A stretch of DNA of 64,000 nt from Wuchereria bancrofti (taxonomy: Eukaryota > Nematoda > Chromadorea > Rhabditida > Onchocercidae), in contig SSBO01000012.1 of assembly GCA_005281725.1 (NCBI GenBank), positions 7,786,743-7,850,742 of the forward strand. Reading direction: 5' to 3'. The notes beneath the pieces are model-generated. The model was given only the letters and a program-made list of their open reading frames with translations. It was not told where the DNA came from and ran no database searches. Below are positions 1-20,070 of the stretch, piece by piece (the first letter of the stretch is position 1; every line of letters starts with the position of its first letter). The position numbers and the translations under genes were made by a program.

Positions 1-1273
1 CTGACTGGATGACATTGTAGGCAACTGTAGGCATCAGCAATAATTTGAAGGTTGTTCCCTTTGCAGTACAATGACATTGCTATGTGTCTATTCCAGACTT
101 TCGCTCAATTTATCAAAGTATTTCATATTTCCTCGAAATTGTGCCTGATAATCTCAGCAAAACGATATCACGTAGGCGGTATTAAAATCACAGTCTTACA
201 CATCTTGCAAGTTCCTATTATACCGAGCATATTATAAATATTGGTCCTCAGGGCCAAGCAGTTCAGCCGTCATTAATTTGATCTGTAAAATGACAGAATA
301 ATGATTAAGTGATCAGCAAAGTTTATTCCGGAACTGAAGCTAAATGTTACAGATAGCTTAAAACTATTTTGTTTCTACACCGTCCGGAGAGTACTGCCAA
401 ATATGTATTACCATGGAGTACCTTAAGGCATGGAGTCGATTATGCTAGTTGCAAATTGAGGTCAGACGTCTACGTCCAAGAATTATGTACCGAGAAGCAG
501 GCTTTGGATAAGTTAGGACTGTTTTTTAAATCCTTTGCTGTGAGGAGTGGTTGCCTATCAGATAAAAGAGGAATTAACATGAAAGTCCGAGTTATTTGCG
601 ATGGAAAGTAGAATTAGCGTGATTTTATAATGTTGGCAAATGAAATCAGTTGTCAACAATTAAAATGAAGAATGCCGGATTTCTTTATTATATAGGATTT
701 TCCAATTATAATAATTACGCAATTTTCCACAGTTGCAAATCAAATTATCTGAATGTTCTTCCGGTTAGTTAGAATCAGAAGACTAATATTTCAAGAAGTT
801 CAAATCTGTGAAATGAGGAGAGAGAAGTGATAGATGAAGTCTGATTATATGGAAAGATCACATAACTGCATATTCGTTTATGAAATGTTTGTTTATATTC
901 TTTTTTCCACAAAAATCTTACCGTGTTTCAGGTGTGATGTCACCTCATGCTTTCGGCTTCTAAATTAATATTTCTGGAAAGCCTAATATTTTGTTACCCC
1001 AATAATGAGTGTTGGTATTGCTGTGCCTGCTATCAGATCTTTAACAGTTCTGAATATTCATAAAGGTTATTGCTGAGCGGTTTCGGACTCTTTATTGGCT
1101 GAACTTTAGTGCGTATACGAGGATTAATATATTTTTTGGAATTGAAAACTCCATTCTGTCTCTCTCACCCATATATTCGATAAGTGGGTTGATGGACGAT
1201 AGTAATCGGTAAAGCGAGCCTGGAAAGGATGGTTGCTCAGGACATAAAGCTGGAATACGATCGAAGAGCGAAC
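1..1273. other. upstream region of the DYRK kinase, no supported gene
   Basis: No reading frame here matches a family I recognise. The longest frame (369-611, +) opens with TTG rather than ATG and has no flanking splice signals that join it to the kinase. The stretch may hold the promoter and 5' UTR of the kinase. A CAG at about 1239-1241 lies some 30 bases before the proposed ATG and could be an acceptor for a leader or an upstream exon. This is weak evidence. Confidence 0.4.
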
Positions 1274-7216
<5,943 letters not shown>

Positions 7217-10213
7217 TTGTTTTATTTGCTTCTTTTATATTTCCTCCTACTTCTGTTTTATTTTTATTGTATATTTGTACCGTTTCAGTGCTTTCATAAA
7301 TTTTGATTTGTTTCAAAACATTTGTACTGGTTTTTTCTATTTTAAGTAATTGCAAGCTTGTGATCATTTTATTTTATGTTTTCGTATTTTTTTGTAATAT
7401 CTCTTCGCAATATTTCGTAATATCTTCGTACTTTTTATAACATTTTGCTTCCATATTTCTTATAAACAAATTTCTAAGTGTTCGATTTATTCATGTCATG
7501 CTGTATTGAGTACCATATGTTTGTGTTTACAAAATTTCTCTTGTGGTTTTCTTGTATTTATTTATTGTTTAGTGTTGCGCATATTACCCGCCGTTTTGCT
7601 TATCATCCTATCTGTGTGTTATTTGAAATCGTGTATGGGGATTATCCATCTGCTAACCAACTTTTTTATGATTTATTGTATATGCATATCGATTTGTGTT
7701 GATCTTTTGATTAACATATTTGCATGTATGTTTTCGAAATCGCTAATTGTAGTGTGTCCAGTGTTCTTTGTTTTTTTTTTGAGGTGAAATATATGCACTT
7801 ATACTTCAAATTATAAAGTTCGTATACTGTAAATTTTCGTTTAACTGTTACGGGCAAGACAAGATTATCCCTGTGTCGGTTTGCTTTTTGTATCATTTTT
7901 TTTTTTTGTTTTTTATTTTTTTTTTAAAACTGTGTTGTATATACCACTTTATCTATTCCATCTCTCCCTAAGTTGCAATGGTGTGCTGACTTTTCGTTTT
8001 TATGAATTTTTTTCCCTAATTTCAATTCTGTTTTCCTTTTAACAATAGCAGCAAATTTTATACTTTCGCTTAGTGAATGAGTAGACTTATGATATGCAGA
8101 TATGTATACATATTTAAATATATATATATCTATATAATATAGTGGCGTTTGATACTATACATGTGGTATTGATTGCCACAATTTATAGTACGTGATGAAA
8201 TTTACTGATTGAAAATTCTCTCCGTTCTTGAAGAAATGAAACATTTCCAGAGAAATCAAAAAATTTTCGCTGTGCCAAATTCCTTCAAATAACAAGGAGA
8301 ACCGATTGTAAGTGAAATAATGATCAATTGTTATGATAAGTTACATTTATTGATATGTTGTTACGCTGATCGACTGTATTTTTAGGTGCTTAATTGCTAG
8401 CCGTGTTTCTTTTTTCTTAGTAATTGTTCACTTGCATATGCGGCTATTGGATAACTTTGCGTAGTTTTTTTCTGTTTTAAGTCATTCTTCCTGATCTTCC
8501 GCCATTGTTTTTCCCTAAAACACCTGCCATTTAGGTGGTCAAAAGAATCATTCATTGGCTTCTCGTATTTCATCCTGCATTTTCATGCAGTGCCCATCAT
8601 GAAACTGCTTCCTAATTTAGTAAATGATCATTTACTTCATCATAATTAATAGAATGAAATTCCCTGGAAATTGAATCCGATATGGCACATCTTAAAAGCA
8701 GTTTCATAACTGGTTTACATTATTTCGTTATTAATTATTACTAATTAGCTCACACCATTACATTTTTGTCATTTTCAGAATCGGGAACACGCGTAATCTT
8801 TATAGAAAACTTGAATAAAGTATGCAAAAATTAGGATGTCTTTTTCCATGTTCTGAGACTTTAGTCATATGACTACTACCTCTTTGACCTTGTATTGCAG
8901 GACATAAAATTAAACATTTCAAATTGGTTGAGGTTTTCACGTTATTCAGCAAAGTTTTTGACTATGAAATGTTACACTTTTATTTCGCATACGACTGTAT
9001 CAGCAAATTGAAGAGGAAGCAGGTTTTCTTATCAATCTTCGGTTCCTTGTGGTAAATGAGCAGAAAGAAATAGGCGGTATAATTAAATAGGAACAGTCGA
9101 ATGACGTTATGGGGGGTTGATTCTCATTGATATATTTTTCCACGTTTATCAAGGTGTTATAAACTTACCGGTTTTTTTTTTTCTTCAGAGTTATTCAGGG
9201 AAGACGTATTTGTTTTCTTTGGGCTTCATTTCGATATTTTCAGTTAAATTCTGCTCGGTACTGATTTAAAAAAAGAAAGGAAAAGATATTTGTTTAATAT
9301 TTGATTGAATCGGGAAGTTAACCTTTTTGATGTTAATTCCATCACAGATGAGAAATTAGTATGGATATAAAAAACTATGACAGTATTAGTTATGGTTGCA
9401 AGGTCATGGCATATTGTAATTCGCATGAATTTCTTCGCTTTTTATGATTTTTTTTTCATTGCATTAAAAGAAGGTGAAAGGCAAGATGAATAGCTTCTTA
9501 TATTTTCCACATCATCAATTTAAACAATTCATCGTTTCATAAGAAGTGAGATTAACATACAAAATTGTGCACTAGTTTCTTTTTTCTAAATTGAATTAAT
9601 GAGTGAAATCCTGAGTTTTTGATAAAATCACCTTTTTTATAAAGAAGTCATCATGCAAAACAAAATGTTGATAGTCTAAAAATGAAGGTAACCTTGTAGT
9701 TTTTTTTTTAATCTTAAAAAATTTTGAACCTTATCAAAAAAGAAAAAGACATGGAATTAAATGGACAAGAGAAGTTATCATTCATTTGTGCTGTTGAAAA
9801 TTGAAGAAGTGGATCATTACAAATATAGTACACTTAATAGATAAAAGCTTACCATTGAGTATTTGTGCAGCTGATTCTTTAAATAAACTCTTATTTGAAT
9901 CATAACAGAAGGAAGTTTTCTTTCTTTTTTGTTTGTATTGGTTGAGAATAGAAGTGATGCATGGCAAAATTTACTGATAATGTAAATAGCGGAAGTTATG
10001 AATAATGGGTGATCCAAATTACAATTGTTTTCCACAACTGGGACATGAAGTTATATTTACCATAGTTGTTTTAATATCTAGAAATTCGACCGTCTTCTGA
10101 AACGATTTGCATTCCTTCTGTAGCAATTTTATAATCATATAAAAATTAAATATTTCCCTTGAGATTCTTCTACTTTCTACCTTTGACCACTGTGAATCAT
10201 AAAATTGTTTGAA
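7217..10213. other. kinase 3' UTR and convergent intergenic region
   Basis: T-rich sequence follows the kinase stop and contains no supported exon. A candidate poly(A) signal, AATAAA, lies at 8814-8819, which would give a 3' UTR of about 1.6 kb. The next gene (glutaredoxin) converges from the other strand. An AT microsatellite lies near 8110-8142. Confidence 0.5.
8814..8819 (+). terminator. candidate poly(A) signal of the DYRK kinase
   Basis: AATAAA on the plus strand is followed by A/T-rich sequence, downstream of the kinase stop at 7216. The assignment rests on position only; an earlier site could be the one used. Confidence 0.35.
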
Positions 10214-12233
10214 CTAACATTTTCTTTTGTGTGGCACCAACTGTGATCTCCTAGGCGTTATGCCTGCTCGAAAGAATACTCTTGCTAATTCACCGTTCCT
10301 TTCTTTTCGTTCAGTTGTATCATAATCACCAATGAACTTTCCATTAACATATAGTTGTGGTACTGTTCGAATACCACCGGTTCTGCGTTTGAGATAATCC
10401 TTCAAAAAGAATGAAATTTCAGAAACTAGCCAGTTTCAAACCTTCAACAGATAGATTAGTTTAGAAGATATATTTTAGTCTCTTAGCATATAATAAAGTA
10501 GTTAGATTAGAATTAAGTTGCAACATTTGTTCTGGATGATTTAATTTTATTTTACATTGCAGTAAACGTGTAGTAAAGTATCAGTTCAAGGCTTTTTTCA
10601 GAAAAACATTTACGTTTATTTTAAGTAAATTTCCATAATAAAGAAGAAAGTCGAGAAGGTAGAATATAAAAATGTAGAATATAAAAAGCAATTCTACAAA
10701 ATATATCAAGAAGTGTTTCAATTAATAAACGACGTAAGAGAAAGTTTTAATGATTAACTTTATGATTATTATATTTATATTTGAAGTTTTGTTTCTTTTT
10801 TAATAGAATTACAATTAAAATTTCGTGTTTATGTCATGACTCTGCCTATAAACAGATAGTGGAAGTTTAGCAAATTTAGCAAAATTTGGTGTTCAATTTG
10901 TGAATTTCGCAGTTTTGAAATTGTCACAATCTTGAATGTGTTCCTAAACTTTACGTCTGTTTAAAATAATATATATAGTACTGTATTTTTTCAGTATGCT
11001 GTCGATGCAATTGGCAAGGTGAACGAAGTTTAATTTGAGAACAAAAATCTCATACTGTTTTGAACTGTTTATATCATATAATACATACAGCACACATATA
11101 CGAACTTTTGCATTCGTTTTTGCATTTAAATTCGTTAATGCTTTCTTTTTAAAGAAAACTTCTTTAAGTTTTCTGCTTAATGAGGATATATAATACTGTA
11201 TTTCTTTTAGTGTGTTGCCGATGCAACTGGCAAGGTGAATAAAGTCATAATGTCACAATGCGACATCATCGCAAAAAGAAAAAAAACAATGCTGATTATG
11301 TTATGATCAAACGGAATGTAATGTTGTTAGAGATATAACATCGAGTCATTGTGACAAAGTTGCTTATTTGTCTTGGATTCGACTTGAGTTTTTCCATAAA
11401 ATGAGGGATTTAGATATAATTTCAATTTGATACACAAAAATGTAGAAATTTTACAGTAATGTTTATGTCAAGAAATACTAGGAAAATGGTAACTACTTTG
11501 AGGAAACTGTAACTTTTGTATGATATTCAAATAAACCAACTGCACAAGCGTATTCTATTGATTATCACTTTATTGACAACCAATGAATATTGTCAAATAC
11601 TTCTATAACTCCAAATTTAATTCATAAAGCAACTGATTAAAATGTGTTTAGTAACAGTTAACCATCATAATGTAATGCTTAAAAGGGGCAAATTTTCAAA
11701 GAGTTCTTCTTTGACTCAATTTTTTCAATTAAACATTTTTTCAACAACTAATTTTTGATGAGATATGATGTTTATTTTATTCTTCCTGTAATGGCATGCA
11801 TCTTTTCTCCAAGATGAAATGAAACGGTAAGGTTTTTACAACAAATGCGCATCAAATGATGCGCATTTGTTGTAAAAAAATAATTTTTTCAGAAAGATGT
11901 TTATGTAAAGGCTAATGCAACAATGTTTCGTTTTTTTTTTTTTCGTGGAGACTTATTTAGTATGATAAGAATCAGTTTTTATAGAAATGTTTTCGTTTTT
12001 TTTTTTTTTTTTTGAAATATAGGACTTACCTGCATCAACTGCATATCGGGTTCAAGATTAAGCTCCATAACTCTTTTGTCCCTGATATTGTATTTTCCTA
12101 TTAAATGCTTCAGCTTAATGCTATATTGGCAGTAAGTTTTCGAAAAAAGAACCACTTGATGATTTTGTATCATTTTCTCCAAATTCCATTCCACATTATA
12201 CCGGTGATTTCCACTGATTTGATCAAATTGCAA
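10214..12233 (-). CDS. glutaredoxin with CQYS (monothiol-like) active site
   Basis: Two exons: 12233-12030 and 10399-10214, joined in phase 0 across a 1.63-kb intron. Seen: a thioredoxin-fold half with VVLFSKTYCQYS, then TGGIRTVPQLYVNGKFIGDYD, carrying the cis-Pro TVP motif and the glutathione-binding G-D-Y-D, and a C-terminus ending in RKC. The usual Cys-Pro-Tyr-Cys is replaced by Cys-Gln-Tyr-Ser, so only the first cysteine remains. The ATG at 12173-12171 gives 109 aa, the normal size for a glutaredoxin. The frame stays open upstream to 12233, where TTTTAG suggests an acceptor, so either an earlier exon or trans-splicing is possible. Expected role: glutathione-dependent thiol chemistry or deglutathionylation. 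The intron 2 acceptor is a weak GAAG. No link to the thioredoxin reductase at 56 kb is apparent. Confidence 0.8.
10970..11244 (+). repeat. diverged direct duplication that resembles a mini-exon
   Basis: Two segments of about 55 bases, 10970-11029 and 11188-11244, share TACTGTATTT, then a TTTTAG/TTTCAG-like acceptor, then a 24-nt core ending GGCAAGGTGAA. Differences are scattered substitutions. They lie inside the glutaredoxin intron but in the opposite sense. Each core is bracketed by AG and GTGAA, as an exon would be, and would encode eight residues (YAVDAIGK or CVADATGK). No adjoining plus-strand gene is visible. Confidence 0.5.
11833..11878. repeat. perfect 22-bp inverted repeat with 2-base loop
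   Basis: Arms 11833-11854 and 11857-11878 are exact reverse complements separated by AA. The core is GCGCATCA-AA-TGATGCGC, with outer TTTTTACAACAAAT pairing to its complement. It lies in the glutaredoxin intron, close to exon 1. It could extrude as a cruciform or fold as an RNA hairpin. It has no typical miRNA loop. Confidence 0.9.
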
Positions 12234-15200
12234 CTAAAACCAGCCCAAAATTATTGATTTATCGAATGTGATCCAATTTCTATTTATTGGCATAAAGAAT
12301 TAATGAATGAAATCAAAACTCTGTTCAATATTTACGGACAGGTAATTACTGATTAACAATTGAAAACTGAAGCAATTAAAGCTGCAATTTAAAAAAAAGA
12401 CTTTAACTCTCATTTTTGCATAATTACAACATTAAGATTATCAGCTTTTCGATATTAAAATAATTTCTGATTTTTACTTACGATTACTTTATGATTTTTC
12501 AGTAAATCGGTGATATTTTTTATTTGAAGCTTCAAAATAAGAGGTTTTTCGGTTTTAAAAATTCACCTCGAATTCTTGCTGTTGATATTACTCGTTCAAA
12601 TTCTAGTCTCTTATTTAAATTCTAACTTTGCAGTAAATAGTAAATTTGCAACTTTTGATAACAATTTTATGAATTTGTGAAATTATTACCAGCGTCAGGA
12701 AGATTGACAGGAAAAATTGTGAATGCATCATCATTAGAAGGACGATGTATATATGATAACACAAAAACAAACACAAAGTTAAGACGAAATCGAATAATGT
12801 TTCACTATAAGGATATACAATGCTCAACCAGCTGATGCATTTAACGAAAATCTGTCACTTATCAGAAATTTCATTTGCTGTCGTATTCGACTTTGCTGAC
12901 ATAGGCCTGATATTACACCCTGCAGTGAATGATGACACAATGATTCTTATGATATTATATTTGATTCTTGAATGAACGAAGCATTTTAACATTCTTTTAA
13001 AACATTATTAATTTAGAAAGTACGTAACTAAGGAATGACTAAACTGGGCAACAAAAAAGAAAAGCAAACTAAAGAATCATTGTGTAGAATAATATAATAA
13101 TAAAGGGATTGTAAACGATGCATTGTTTGCAGCATGCAAATGGCATAGAAGCGGAATTCAATGCAGCAACAATATCATTGCTTATTACTGTATCAATGTA
13201 AATGTTTAATCTATTGAAATAGTTCAGATAATTCGGATATTTCATAAATTAATGTGGAACAATTTCAAAAGACGAGTTGGGCGTGTGATGCGTTTGTTTG
13301 CAGTGGAAAGGAAGTAAAGTCAAACCTATCATTATTAGTAGTAGAAAAGTAACGTTAACGGATATTGCAACTGCATCATCATGCAAGAGTCACGCAAACG
13401 GGTACAGTTAGAAACAAAAGAAAAAACACAGAAGCATCAATAGAGACAGGACAGAGCGACTTTAACTGCAAACGGCAGACGACGACAATGGTTGCAAAGT
13501 TTGCAGAAGGAAGAAGAATGAGGGGAAATCACTGAGATAAAATTTTTTAGAATTTTGCAGTCCATCCTGTGTCCGTCTAATATTTCTTTCCACTCGATCA
13601 CTAACATTCAGTGTCAATAACTTTCATTGGCCAATCTTCAGAATCATTACCATTTGGAATTTTATGCTTCAGTTTCATCTATGATATTCTATGCTTCTCT
13701 ACATATTTCAGTTGCCCAATGTGTTTGAACTGGTTATTTTAATTGCAATTTTCTCCAAAAAAAGAGAAAAGTTCATTCGTTAATTGTTTTATTTGATATT
13801 ACCTATAAGGAAACAGAAGTTAATGAGACAGGGAGTTCTTGATTTCATTAGAAGAAATGATGCAATAAAATGAGCAGAATTTGTTAAGTGTTACTGCAAA
13901 AATAAATAGTTTGGTCCAGAAAAATCTGTTATAAACAAGTTAAAAATAGAATACACAACACAGGAAAAAGTTTTTCAGTCTTTTTTTATTAGTGCCAACT
14001 TCATACTTTTTACTTTCTTTGAAGACTACAAAAGGAAAAAGTTTGGAAATTTAGGAAGTTGACAAAAAGTATTTTTCTGTGCTTTTTATTCCTTCAAATT
14101 TCTTTCGTTTTAAATTAACTGTGCATCTCAACAGTTTTTGGCATGTTAACTTTTACACTTGCCGGAAATTAAAAAGTAAAAACATCTGAAAGTATTGTCA
14201 AAGATAGAAATGTCAACGCTTGACATTTTCCTTTGGTCCTCTGGGTATTTCCTATTGCTGGTATCATGACATTAACAGAACGAATCTATTTAACAATTAT
14301 TGTTGAAATATTCTAGCTTATCATCTTAAATTAAGGACGTAAATGTTAACGAGAGTGATAAGCTCAGATTTCTATAAAATATGCAAATTAAATCTTCAAC
14401 GGTATTTTGAATTGCTAGTCATATGTCGTGAAGTCAGATGTCAAATCATTCCTCTTGTTCGCTGTGCAAATGTTGCAAGGGCTAATTGGAAGCCTCTGAG
14501 GTTACAATTATTATGACGACAATTCTAAATAGTTTCGTATGACAAAGTGTAAATCTAAATGAAGCATTTTTAACAAGAATTGATTTGAAAAAAATCAAGA
14601 AAAAAGTGGAATAAAAGAAGAAAAAATCGAAAAGTAACATTAAAAGTTCAACTAAAAAACTTTTCTGTTGGATGGATTTTAAAAAAATGATTAAATGGTA
14701 TTTTTAAATGAAGGTTAAAATGTGAAATAAAATTCTTCCATAACTTTTCAAATATGACAGTGGAAGCTCTCGGGTTGTTATATAAATCAATCATTGTGTT
14801 ACCAAATAATTTTTCTCAAGAAGATCGTAATTTTTCCTCTAATTTTATATAAGCGAAAAAATTTTATATGAAATAACTGTCATAAAGAAATCCTTTTATT
14901 GAAATTTTATTCTTTTCAAAGAATAAATCAAACATTTATTTAGCAGGTTAAGCTATTTCTGTGCAACTAAATTCTCCATTATCTATCTTAACATATTCAT
15001 TTAAAATTAATTTTAACAAAAAATGATTGTGGATAAAATGAAACAAAGAGCGAAAACAGTAAATTAAATTGTTGTAAAGTGGGAAAGAAAAATAACCATT
15101 TTCTGATGAGCTAAAATAAAATTTTTGTAGTTTGTGTTAAACATTACATAATCGTTTCTCTATTATTAATTTTTGCAACATTTTATTTTTCTGATCTATT

Positions 15201-18200
15201 CACTGATCTATTAAAATTTTAATTTAAATTAACACGAAATATTTTTCGTTTGCATCTGAACCATTCAAGATGAAAATGATGAGTAAATGTAAAGAAACAA
15301 CACATTGATACTGAGATTCTGGGCTACTCATGATGGCCTGATAAAATGAAATTATAGATCAGTCAAAATTAAAGAGGCGATAATAATACCTGCAATAATT
15401 GAACAGCTCAATTGCTATAAATATTAATCCAATGCAGTTTAAAAGTTTAAAACTCCTATTCTCGTTTATTCCTCAATAATTATACTTTAGATAGTTTTCC
15501 TCATTCTGCTAAAGAGATTACGTTTCTGTTATTGCTAAATTTTTCAAAAAGAAAGAAGCCATTAAATAAGCTACTAAAAAAAAGTTTTAATAAGCTTTTA
15601 TTCCACTGTGTTGCCTGACCTAAATCATGGAAACGTTTAAATTGTCTAATGAATTTTTCAAATGGTACTTGTAATGCATCATATTAAATTGTCAAAAAGG
15701 TCTTTAAAATCTATTAAATTCAAACAGGCTCGTTGAAATCATTTATTTATTTCGTCGTTGCAATTCCTGGTTCATCCATGAATCACCTTCACAATTTACT
15801 TTTACATCATTACTATTTTGTTATGCAGTTACTTCTGCAGCGTTAATTTTTCACCAAATTTTTGAAAACGAAATTATTTTTCTTTTTTTCATTCACAACG
15901 ACCAAATAGTTTCAGTATGCCTCTTAAAATTTTAGCATACTTTTTCTCAAAATACTGATTTTTCAGAAGATAGAAGAGAAATAGTGAAACTGCAACATAA
16001 TTTATAATGAAAATAAATTCAGTAATAACATTTGGTGACAGGGAAATTATGCTTGCGATACTACCTTCATCTTTTGGAATTTCTTCAAAATCCAACTTTT
16101 GAATTTTGATTAAATTGAATCCTAAATTTTAGCTTTGTTGCATTGTCAACTAACAATTTATTAAAGCATGATTAGAGAGAGAATCTTTACAGTTAGACTT
16201 AAAAACAATGTGAAAAAAGCTAATTTCATCAAGAAACATGGTAAAATGATTTACAAAACCAAAAAGTTTCGCTTAGCTAATTTAATACAAAATAGACAGA
16301 AATTTCCAAATTTTCGTATTTCAATTAACAACTATTCAGTGTGAAATTAAATGCCTTTTCATTATTTCTATTAAGTACAACGTAGGGATTTTGCATGTGA
16401 ATGTATTTATTGAAATTAGTTTTAACAAATTAAGAACGGTATTAATGATGTAGTCTACAACTATTATATTATAATATACAGAAGTTAAATTAAAAATATT
16501 TGAGAAAAAAGTAATAACGTTGATTAATTTCATCTTGAGAATTTTTCATACAATATAAGCTTTGCTACATGCTTAGATTTGAATTGAGACTTTAGAAATG
16601 AATGCAAAAATGATTCATAATTTTGCTGCCTCTTAAAGTTATCTCTTCCTTTGTTGCATATTTATCTTATCATTCATAAATTCTTCTCAATGACTCAGTT
16701 TCGTTATTGTACCACCTATATTGTAAACAATTAAAAAAGATTACCATTAGTTTTTCATTTTATTTACAAGACAACCTTATCAAATTTAAATAATCAATGA
16801 TATTATGATCAAATCTTAATATTTCATTTTGAACCAGCCATTATGAATAGATTGTCTCCAAAACATGCGAGCATATCAATCTGAGCGTCACTAAACATCC
16901 GTCATTTTTGCATGTTATCACGAAGTTGACATTTTCAAATTGTAATGAGTTACCACGCTTTTTGAAGTAATCAGCAAAAACTGCTCTCTGCTACTATTTT
17001 TATTGTTTAAATGAAAAATTCGCACATTTTAAAAAATATGCACTAACGATTCACTCACTGTTCTTTGCTTACTCTATTGCATTCTCCTGCTTTACTATCT
17101 ATTTAGCAAATGTCACCAGTTCAATGCTGGTTCGGTGATCGTTTTCGTCTGTTTGCTGTTGTTCTCCAAAATATTTATTACCAAATCTAACAGAAATTGC
17201 TTCCTTCTTCACTTAATTAACAAAAATTGTAGGACCGTATTAAGAGATAGAAGACAAAATACGACCTAGTACACAAAACGCCGTTATATTAGATCAATGT
17301 AAAAGAAATTACAATTTTGAGCTGTAAATTCTGAATCGTTTCAATTAAGTTCATTAGTCGAGATAATAAAAATAAATAAGCAATAATAATTAATTCTTAT
17401 CAAAAAAAGAAACGGAACACAAGGTGTGAAATACGTATGAAAATGATGAAGTAATCTATTTCAGTACAAAACAGCAAGTAATGTTGAATTAACTGCCAAT
17501 TTTAATCAACGGGAGAATTAAATTTCATTTGTCCAACAAACAATTGCAAGAAATTCTATATATAGAAATTTCTAGGAAATGCACTATATAGAAATCACAG
17601 TGATTGTGGAACTTCTGGTACTGAAGCAACTTTCAGTGATCATCAATAAAACATTTCTCCTTTTCATAATCAATAAAATCAACAAAACTTTCCTGTGACC
17701 ATAATCAATAAACTTCTTAATACGGAAATTTCAATCTGAAAATTTGTGAGAATTTTCAAATTTCTGACGAATTTGAGGAAATTTGGAAAGTTTTTGTTAA
17801 AATTAGAAAGTTTAAATTTCCAAAACGAATTTCAACGTCAAAAGGATATATTGCTGCTATTTCAGCATGTTGTGACTATAATTATTACAGTTCCTGTTCT
17901 TGTTTCAGAATCGAACAATAACACTGGGAACAATTTTCAAAACTACTGTAATATTTTTGTATAATTTTAAAGTTCGATCAAAGAAATATATTCATGAATA
18001 TTGTGCTGATTCTATAATTGTTCTTTTCTTTTACTGCTAGTATTCCAAGATAACGTGCGAATTAGTTAAACATTTATGTATATAAACATCGAAACTATGC
18101 AAGTCAGTTCTTCAAACTTTTGGAATCACAAAATAATGTCATCTAAAGGACAATAATTTCTTCGTGTTGTCCAACAATTATTTTTAAAACGTTTGAAAAG

Positions 18201-20070
18201 CTCTTTAATATTCCTAAATTTAATTATTTGCACTGGTTTTTAATAAATTCTGTTGATATCTTGATTTCGCTCAGAAATATAATCTATAATTGTCATTAAA
18301 GTTAATACAAAGCGATAATTTTTATAGGTTTTACTTTTTTAGTGTAGGTATGAAATGGTCGTCTTATCATGGTGTGAAAATAACTTTGTATTAATTAAGT
18401 GGTGGAATGAAGTCTGGTATGACAAATTCCATTATCATTCATGGTAGCCAACAGCGCCGATAAGTCCTGGAAGTAAAATTTTATATATGATAAGATTCAT
18501 ATAAATTTTTTATATGATACCAAAATCACTTAGATGTTTAAAAGAACACCTTTCTCCAGTAACAACTTCAGTTGAGCCATGGTTAAATGATCAAATTGTT
18601 GTTGAAGTTCATTAAGCTAATTTTACAATTTGGTCTTTAGAGTGAATTGCATTCATAGTTGACTGTAACGCTTACTTCCTCAATTTCATTCCTGCTAAAG
18701 TAATTTTGGAAAAAATTCATGAATTTTAATACTATTCCAAGAAACGCATCGATCTAGGATTACGACTTTAGTTAACGTAAATTTCTGAGCTTTGAGTCAA
18801 AAAATCACCAGACAAATCAAAGTACAGATCTTCCATCAAATACTTTAATATTTAATTTAAATATTTTTTATTCTAAATATTTTAAATTAAGTACTATTTT
18901 GGTCACAATTTTTCTGGATCTAAAGCAAAGCTACTACGTAATTTTTTTGAGATCAATTCGGTTTGTTGAACAAAAGCTTAAATTTCAAAACTACTCCTCT
19001 AAAGAAGTTGAGATTTTCGGGATTATAAAAAGTCTTAAAATATATTGGTGAAAGTAAAAGAATGAGTATAAGACATGTTCAAGATTCATGATAATCTTTG
19101 GTGATGTTAAGTGACGTTGCAGTCTTATTACATTATTCATTGTTAGGAATGAAATTTAACGAAAATTCTTATCTTTCTCCACTATTTCCTTTCAGCATTC
19201 TTTTTTAATGACTATGATATCCTTCTATCAATTTTTTTTTTCTTTTCGCAAATAAAACCTTAAAACAATCGTTAGCAGTTCGTCCTTCTTACCAGTGTTT
19301 ATTATTTTAGCATTCATTACTCAATCAGCATTCACAGGTTTAAAGATTTCGCAAAATAATACTACTAGGTTAATTCATATTGGAAAACACATAAATCAAA
19401 CATAGAAAAAAGGAATGCCAATTTTATTCAGTTTGATATTTCATAAAAGAGTAACATCCCGAACGAATTTTTGAAATTTCGTCCAACAATTATTTCAAGA
19501 AGTGGAAATTGATTGAAATATTAATTCTTGAAATGACTAGTTAACTTCTAATTTTTGTTTTTGAATAAAGTGCAAAATGTTTTTTTTATCAGTTCTTGGT
19601 TAACGGATAAATGAAGTGTTTGAGATCCTCCTAGCTTCAGGAACATTGAACTTTTCCATTACAGCTCTTAGTCTTAGTGTTAGCGACTTTCATTGCATCT
19701 TTCATTTAACAAGTGCTAAGGTAAGAGGAGGTAGCTATTTTGGTTCAAAACACTCCCCATGATTTCTATGCTCTGAAATAAAAACTTTTCGAGAAACAGA
19801 TCATACATGCATAGAACTTGTGGACGGGAAGACAGGAAAGAATGATTTGTCGATTCCATCCATCAGTTCAACCAACACAAATTGAATGGGTTAAGAAATG
19901 ATAGCAAAAAGCACAGAGAGCATATATAGAGTAGCAACAAAAGTTTTCGCGTTTCATGAAGAAATAAGTTAAAAGTTGACGGGCAGGATAATAAGTGGTA
20001 GGCAAAATTGCTCAATAACGCCGAGAAAGTGGAGTCCCTACGATCAAATCTTACTGCTGATATCGAAACA
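12234..20070. other. 7.8-kb AT-rich region without supported gene
   Basis: All longer frames (for example 15889-16095 and 16336-16533 on -, 17746-17964 on +) are low-complexity and have no recognisable domain. The minus strand next to 12234 should hold any glutaredoxin promoter or 5' exon, but I could not identify one. An imperfect A/T hairpin lies near 18840-18895. Nothing else was seen. Confidence 0.4.

Noticed and set aside
369..611. 80-codon plus frame upstream of the kinase
   Set aside because: It opens with TTG, has no recognisable domain, and has no splice signals joining it to the kinase.
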